A stretch of 38,081 bases of DNA, taken from contig JACZYW010000003.1 in the NCBI GenBank assembly GCA_022570885.1, positions 1 to 38,081 of the forward strand. Direction: 5' to 3'. This DNA comes from Chloroflexota bacterium. GTDB lineage: Bacteria > Chloroflexota > Dehalococcoidia > DSTF01 > RBG-16-68-14. The translations under genes and the position numbers were made by a program. This document shows, one piece after another, positions 34,040 through 38,081 of this stretch. Position 1 is the first letter of the stretch; each line of letters starts with the position of its first letter. Under the pieces are notes generated by a model. The model made no database searches, was not told the origin of the DNA, and saw only the letters and a program-made list of their open reading frames with translations.

Positions 34040-34639
34040 ATGACACCCGAAAGATCGAACCGTTGGCTGAAGAACCGGAACGTCTCCGGCGACATCTACG
34101 ACGCGACCTATGAGTCCCGCGCCGCTGCCGGCGAGAACGTCCACGGTGAAGCCGACTTCGTCGAGCGGTTCGCGCCGGCATCCGTGCTCGATGCCGGTTG
34201 CGGAACCGGTCGTGTCGGGCGCGAGCTCGCTCGTCGCGGACTGGACGTTGTTGGCGTCGACCTCGACCCAGCGATGCTCGCTACGGCGCGACGAAAGGCG
34301 CCTCGCATAGACTGGCATCTGGCTGACCTTGCGACTGTTGACCTTGCCCGTTCGTTCGACGCCGCCGTCCTTGCCGGCAACGTCATGATATTCCTGACGC
34401 CGGGGAGCGAGCCGGCCGTTGTCGCGAACATCGCACGCCATCTGCGGCCAGGGGGCTTGCTCATCGCCGGGTTCCAGATTATGCCTGGCCAACTCACCAT
34501 CGAACGGTACGACGAGATCGCTGGCCTTGCGGACCTCGTCCTCGCCGAGCGATGGTCAACCTGGGATCGCGACAGCTGGGATGCAGGGCACGACTACGCG
34601 GTGTCCGTTCATCAGAGGCCCACCGGCAGTCCCGAATAG
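34040..34639 (+). CDS. Class I SAM-dependent methyltransferase
   Basis: A 199-residue Rossmann methyltransferase. Motif I is 'VLDAGCGTGRVGRELARRG', then 'VVGVDLDPAMLATAR', 'WHLADLATVDL' and 'LRPGGLLIAGFQ'. I prefer ATG 34040 ('MTPERSNRWLKNRNVSGDIYDATYE'); ATG 34034 is also in frame, and the track start is at 33968. A clear hairpin terminator follows, so it seems monocistronic. Target not evident; small size fits a small-molecule enzyme. Confidence 0.82.
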   Translation: MTPERSNRWLKNRNVSGDIYDATYESRAAAGENVHGEADFVERFAPASVLDAGCGTGRVGRELARRGLDVVGVDLDPAMLATARRKAPRIDWHLADLATVDLARSFDAAVLAGNVMIFLTPGSEPAVVANIARHLRPGGLLIAGFQIMPGQLTIERYDEIAGLADLVLAERWSTWDRDSWDAGHDYAVSVHQRPTGSPE

Positions 34640-34647
34640 TCTAGAAC

Positions 34648-34680
34648 GAGGAGCGTCCCGACTTAGGACGCTCCTCTTCG
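34648..34680 (+). terminator. Strong hairpin terminator after methyltransferase
   Basis: GAGGAGCGTCC - 7-base loop - GGACGCTCCTC, a perfect 11-bp stem, 9 bases after the stop codon, followed by TTCG. The U-tract is short, but the stem strength and position support a terminator. Confidence 0.65.
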
Positions 34681-34739
34681 TGACCGGGGCGCTGCCTAGC
34701 CGCCCGTGCTGCACTCTGACGACCACAGAAGGAGGTGGC

Positions 34740-34847
34740 GTGACGAATGTTCGCACTTTAGCACCCGTAGTGATGACATCAGTAGTGCTGGTGTTTGGTC
34801 TGGCCTGCGCCGGTAGCAGGCGCACCCCGCGGCCGCCCTTGACCTGA
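34740..34847 (+). CDS. Tiny lipoprotein-like peptide
   Basis: GTG at 34740 follows a good AGGAGG and encodes 35 residues: a charged start, a hydrophobic run 'VVMTSVVLVFGLAC' and a short Pro/Arg-rich tail. The GLAC sequence is close to a lipobox, suggesting a very small lipoprotein or a signal-peptide remnant. It ends 12 bases before the alpha/beta hydrolase start, so it may act as a leader peptide coupled to that gene. No family recognised. Confidence 0.4.
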   Translation: MTNVRTLAPVVMTSVVLVFGLACAGSRRTPRPPLT

Positions 34848-34858
34848 GGTTGCTAGGA

Positions 34859-35767
34859 ATGAGAGATTCCCTTAGAGAAGGGGGCCAGCCCCGCAGCAGC
34901 CCCGTGTCCCCTACCGGCCGGGGGTGGCGAGGCCCGTTCCTGCGACGGGGATTGCTCTACCTGGGCCTGCCGCTGGCCTTGCTCGTGGCTCTCATCTTCG
35001 TGACGATTCGGTGTGAAGTGATCGAGCGCTACTTCATCTACTTTCCTGAGAAGGACCTCGTCGCCGACCCCGCCCAGGTGGGGCTGTCGTTTGAGGAGGT
35101 GTACTTCGTAACCAGCGACGGCGTGCGCCTCCACGGTTGGTTCGTGCCCGGCCGCCGAGATGTGACCTGGCTCTGGTTCCACGGCAACGCCGGGAACATC
35201 AGCCATCGACTTGAGAACCTGAAGCTCCTCCACGACGAACTGGGCGTGAGCATCTTCCTTTTCGACTACCGGGGCTATGGCCAAAGCCAGGGGAAGCCCT
35301 CGGAGGAGGGGAGCTATCGGGATGCCCAGGCGGCGCTGACCTACCTGCGTTCGCGGGGAGATACCGACCCGGAGCGGATCGTCTACTTCGGCCGCTCTCT
35401 TGGGGCAGGGGTGGCAGTCGAGCTGGCGACCCGCGAGCCGCCGCTGGCCCTCATCCTGGAGTCGTCCTTCCCCTCTATCCCGGCCCTGGCCCGGCACCTC
35501 TATCCCTTCCTGCCCATTGGGCCTCTCTTGCGCACCAAGTACGATTCCCTCGCAAAGATCGGCAGCGTCGAGGTGCCACTCCTGATGCTTCACGGTGATA
35601 GCGACGAGATCGTTCCACTCAAAGCTGGGAGGAGCCTTTTCGAGGCCGCACGGGAGCCGAAGCAGTTTCATGTCATCCAGGGCGCGGGCCATAACGACAC
35701 CTATCTAGTGGGAGGCAAGGAGTACCTCCGAGTGCTGCGGCGGTTCCTGGATAACCTGGGCAGGTAA
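34859..35767 (+). CDS. Membrane-anchored alpha/beta hydrolase (Bem46/ABHD13-like)
   Basis: A 302-residue protein. One N-terminal membrane helix ('LLYLGLPLALLVALIFVTI', about residues 32-50) precedes an alpha/beta hydrolase. The oxyanion region is 'WFHGNAGNISHR', the nucleophile elbow 'GRSLGAG', the acid in 'HGDSDEIVP' and the His in 'GAGHNDTY'. This is the pattern of Bem46/ABHD13-type serine hydrolases. I chose ATG 34859 over the track's TTG 34850. The hydrolase domain should lie outside the membrane if the anchor is N-in. Substrate unknown, possibly lipid esters or peptides. Confidence 0.87.
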   Translation: MRDSLREGGQPRSSPVSPTGRGWRGPFLRRGLLYLGLPLALLVALIFVTIRCEVIERYFIYFPEKDLVADPAQVGLSFEEVYFVTSDGVRLHGWFVPGRRDVTWLWFHGNAGNISHRLENLKLLHDELGVSIFLFDYRGYGQSQGKPSEEGSYRDAQAALTYLRSRGDTDPERIVYFGRSLGAGVAVELATREPPLALILESSFPSIPALARHLYPFLPIGPLLRTKYDSLAKIGSVEVPLLMLHGDSDEIVPLKAGRSLFEAAREPKQFHVIQGAGHNDTYLVGGKEYLRVLRRFLDNLGR

Positions 35768-35844
35768 AGCGGGCGTCCCAGCCCGCGCGGTCACCTTCGC
35801 AGTGCCCTATCGAGCGGCCCTAGCCTAACGCAGCTCGTCCGCGC

Positions 35845-35850
35845 TACCAT
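35845..35850 (+). promoter_or_regulatory. -10 element immediately upstream of a leaderless GTG start
   Basis: TACCAT ends 6 bases before GTG 35857, the same geometry as at 32856. No Shine-Dalgarno is visible. Confidence 0.35.
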
Positions 35851-35856
35851 CGGCAC

Positions 35857-36729
35857 GTGAACGAGAGCGAGCCCTGGACGCACCACGAGGCCGTGGTCAA
35901 CGGCGTACGGCTTCACTTCGTCGAGCAAGGCGAGGGCCCGCTCGTCGTGCTGCTGCACGGCTTTCCCGAATTTTGGTACTCCTGGCGGCACCAGATCCCG
36001 GCCCTCGCCGAGGCCGGCTTCCGCGTGATCGCACCCGACCAGCGCGGCTACAACACATCCGAGAAGCCCCCAGGCGTCCGGAGCTACCGCATCGAGCACC
36101 TCGTCGACGATGTTGCTGCCCTCATCGAGCACGCTGGTGAATCGCGCGCGGTGGTGATTGGGCACGACTGGGGCGGCGTGGTTGCCTGGGCGGTCTCGAT
36201 GCTGCGCCCTGAGGTGGTCGAGAAGCTCGTCGTGCTGAACGCGCCCCATCCAGGAGCCTTGCAACGAGAGTTCCGCCGGCTCCGGCAGCTCGCGAGGTCT
36301 TGGTACGTCTTCTTCTTCCAGTTGCCGTGGCTGCCGGAGGCGGCCATTCGGTTCCGCGGCTACCGGATGCTAGATCGCGGGCTGAGACGCGAGTCGACGC
36401 GGCCGGGCGCCTTCAGCGATGAAGACATCGCCGCGTACAAGAACGCGCTCGCGCAGCCCGGCGCGCTCACGGCGGCGATCAACTACTACCGGGCCGCTGT
36501 GCGCCGGAACCCCTTTGAATCCGCACGAATGCTTCGCCAGATCGACGTGCCCGCACTGCTCATCTGGGGTGAGCAAGATCCTTACCTGGGCATTGAGCTC
36601 ACCGAGGGCTTGGAGCGATGGGTTCCAGGCATCCGGGTGGAGCGTATCCCGGAAGCGAGCCACTGGGTGCAGGTGGATGCTGCGGAACGCGTGAACGAGC
36701 TTATGATTGAGTTCCTACGAGAAGGCTAG
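35857..36729 (+). CDS. Epoxide-hydrolase-like alpha/beta hydrolase
   Basis: A 290-residue protein. 'LLHGFPEFWYSWRHQIP' is the HGxP oxyanion motif of epoxide hydrolases. The nucleophile is Asp in 'GHDWGGVVAW' rather than Ser. The second acid is in 'WGEQDPYLG' and the His in 'EASHWVQVD'. A cap-domain Tyr in 'INYYRAAV' fits the epoxide-activating tyrosine. Haloalkane or haloacetate dehalogenases share the Asp nucleophile, so that is the alternative. The GTG start is supported by a -10 box right before it. No signal peptide, so cytoplasmic. Confidence 0.87.
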   Translation: MNESEPWTHHEAVVNGVRLHFVEQGEGPLVVLLHGFPEFWYSWRHQIPALAEAGFRVIAPDQRGYNTSEKPPGVRSYRIEHLVDDVAALIEHAGESRAVVIGHDWGGVVAWAVSMLRPEVVEKLVVLNAPHPGALQREFRRLRQLARSWYVFFFQLPWLPEAAIRFRGYRMLDRGLRRESTRPGAFSDEDIAAYKNALAQPGALTAAINYYRAAVRRNPFESARMLRQIDVPALLIWGEQDPYLGIELTEGLERWVPGIRVERIPEASHWVQVDAAERVNELMIEFLREG

Positions 36730-36780
36730 TCGGAGAGGGCAGTCTCAAGAGCAGAGATTAGCCCGCAGCAAGGAGGCAAT

Positions 36781-37713
36781 ATGGGGCACAAGTTTCGGTT
36801 CGGGATCCAAACCTCTCACGCCAACTCAGCCGAGGAGTGGGCCGCGAAGGCCAAGCAGATAGAGGAGCTGGGCTACTCCACGCTCTTCATCCCCGATCAC
36901 TTCACCGAACAGTTCGCACCGGTTCCCGCACTGATGGCGGCCGCGGACGCTACATCGACGCTGCGGCTCGGCACCATGGTGCTCGATAACGACTACCGGC
37001 ATCCTCTGGTGCTCGCCAAGGAGATCGCTACGCTGGACATTCTGTCGGGCGGCCGCGTAGAGCTAGGCTTAGGAGCTGGCTGGATGCGCAGCGACTATGA
37101 GCAGTCCGGCATACCGTATGACCGGCCCGGCGTCCGCATCCGGCGGTTTGAAGAGGGCTTGCAGGTCATCAAGGGAATGTTCGCGGACGGCCCCTTCTCT
37201 TTCTCCGGCGAGTTCTATAACATCACTGACCACGATGCCTTGCCGAAGCCAGTGCAGAAGCCGCATCCGCCTATTCTCGTTGGAGGTGGCGGTAGGCGCG
37301 TGCTCTCCATCGCCGCGCGAGAGGCGGACATCGTTGGCGTGAACTTCTCGCTGGCCGAGGGCGAGGTGAACCCAGTGGTCGCTGCCACCGGTACCGCCGA
37401 GGCGACTCGCGAGAAGATTGCCTGGATCCGTGAAGCAGCGGGGGAGCGGTTAGGCGCGATCGAAATGAACGTGACGGTCTTCGTCTGCGTGGTGACGGAC
37501 GATCGTGAAGCGATGGCCGAGCGCGTCGCGGGCGGATTTGGCCTTAGCCCCGACGAAGTGAAGGCGACGCCTCACGTCCTCGTCGGAACGGTCGACCAGA
37601 TCACGGAGGATCTGGAGCAACGCAGAGACGAGTTCGGATTCTCGTATGTAGTTCTGTCTGGAGACGTATTCGAGGCGATGGCGCCGGTGGTGAAACGGCT
37701 CGCCGGAACGTAG
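36781..37713 (+). CDS. LLM-class F420-dependent oxidoreductase
   Basis: A 310-residue TIM-barrel oxidoreductase of the luciferase-like family. 'GYSTLFIPDHF', 'LRLGTMVLDNDYRHPLVLAKEIATLDILSGGRVELGLGAGW' and 'PPILVGGGGRRVLSIAAREADIVGV' are the F420-type (TIGR03621-like) segments. AAGGAGG precedes the ATG by 5 bases. FMN-dependent members exist, but this pattern is more common among F420 enzymes. With the DDN-like gene at 30744 it indicates that the host makes F420. It faces the ABC exporter gene convergently. Confidence 0.88.
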   Translation: MGHKFRFGIQTSHANSAEEWAAKAKQIEELGYSTLFIPDHFTEQFAPVPALMAAADATSTLRLGTMVLDNDYRHPLVLAKEIATLDILSGGRVELGLGAGWMRSDYEQSGIPYDRPGVRIRRFEEGLQVIKGMFADGPFSFSGEFYNITDHDALPKPVQKPHPPILVGGGGRRVLSIAAREADIVGVNFSLAEGEVNPVVAATGTAEATREKIAWIREAAGERLGAIEMNVTVFVCVVTDDREAMAERVAGGFGLSPDEVKATPHVLVGTVDQITEDLEQRRDEFGFSYVVLSGDVFEAMAPVVKRLAGT

Positions 37714-37799
37714 GGCGCGCCATATTGCGCTCGCGCGGCGCGATGTCTAGTGCCTAGCAGCTGCTGCTAGCGGGTGCCCGTTCCAGGGGGAAGCCGCAC
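37714..37799. terminator. Convergent intergenic region with hairpin
   Basis: A CTAGCAG-ctg-CTGCTAG hairpin (near 37753-37772) lies between the convergent LLM and ABC genes. There is no U-tract, so a bidirectional terminator role is only possible. Confidence 0.25.
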
Positions 37800-38081
37800 T
37801 TAGGTTTGCGCGCCGTGGGCCTCCGGCAGGCTCAGGGACCAGCGGCGGAAGAGCTTCGCGTACTCGCCATCGAGCGCGAGCAGCTCGTCATGGTGGCCGT
37901 CCTCGATCACGCGGCCATCGTCGATCAGCAACACCCGCTCTGCGTGTTCAGCCGTGCTCAGCCGGTGCGCGACGACGACGCTCGTGCGGCCGGCGAGTAG
38001 CTGGCGCATCGCCACCTCGACGAGCACTTCGGTGCCCGGATCGAGGCTCGAAGTCGCCTCGTCCAGAATCAGCACGGCCGG
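37800..38081 (-). CDS. ABC exporter ATP-binding domain, C-terminal part (truncated by window edge)
   Basis: The last 93 residues of a fused exporter (MsbA/ABCB-type). The reading begins at Walker B 'AVLILDEATSSLDPGTE', then the H-loop 'VVVAHRLSTAEHAERVLLIDDGRVIEDGHHDELLALDGEYAKLFRRW'. The 'DEATSSLD' form is typical of type IV exporters with fused membrane domains. The Walker A and signature motifs and the membrane part lie beyond the window. Confidence 0.88.
   Translation of the reverse strand, partial: PAVLILDEATSSLDPGTEVLVEVAMRQLLAGRTSVVVAHRLSTAEHAERVLLIDDGRVIEDGHHDELLALDGEYAKLFRRWSLSLPEAHGAQT

Overview
The window is GC-rich bacterial DNA, most likely from Chloroflexota (Dehalococcoidia/SAR202-like). 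This is an inference from gene content: a zinc-ribbon Ser/Thr kinase with the 'GEGGRKRVYLARD' signature, two F420-type oxidoreductases, several aldo/keto reductases and alpha/beta hydrolases, and leaderless GTG starts. No rRNA or CRISPR is present, and no intact tRNA.

Left flank (1-5870): the N-terminal part of a zinc-ribbon Ser/Thr kinase (minus), a divergent aldo/keto reductase, then an overlapping pair encoding a cNMP-binding/patatin phospholipase and a cNMP-FHA-ABC exporter. The FHA transporter beside a Ser/Thr kinase suggests a phospho-regulated envelope lipid/export module.

Central block (about 6.05-30.7 kb): this looks like a relic genomic island. Both ends carry the 3' end of a tRNA-Gly-like sequence as a direct repeat (26 bp perfect; 35 bp if a 42-bp palindromic insertion in the right copy is removed). 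Each end also has a broken fragment of a tyrosine recombinase. Between them, 17 same-strand genes (6920-30091) lie with overlaps or gaps of 67 bp or less and read as one operon. They are: FAD oxidoreductase 1, SCP2-type lipid-binding protein with a membrane tail, FAD oxidoreductase 2, a second SCP2 protein, molybdopterin alpha subunit 1, heme-b gamma subunit, Fe-S beta subunit 1, TorD-like chaperone, a MobB-FmdE fusion, MobA, alpha subunit 2, beta subunit 2, Tat-exported alpha subunit 3, an NCS1 permease, a 14-TM MFS exporter, a nitrilase-family hydrolase and a methyltransferase.

The three alpha subunits belong to the type II DMSO reductase family (ethylbenzene dehydrogenase, steroid C25 dehydrogenase, DMS dehydrogenase, (per)chlorate and selenate reductases). 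Joining them to phytoene-desaturase-like flavoenzymes and sterol-carrier-type proteins suggests oxygen-independent oxidation or hydroxylation of a hydrophobic, sterol- or isoprenoid-like substrate. The operon brings its own cofactor-finishing genes (MobA, MobB) and chaperone. The substrate is not determined by the sequence.

Right flank (30.7-38.1 kb): F420/DDN-type oxidoreductase and UbiB-like kinase (minus), aldo/keto reductase, methyltransferase with a downstream hairpin terminator, a tiny lipoprotein-like ORF, two alpha/beta hydrolases (one epoxide-hydrolase-like), an LLM-class F420 oxidoreductase, and the C-terminal end of an ABC exporter (minus).
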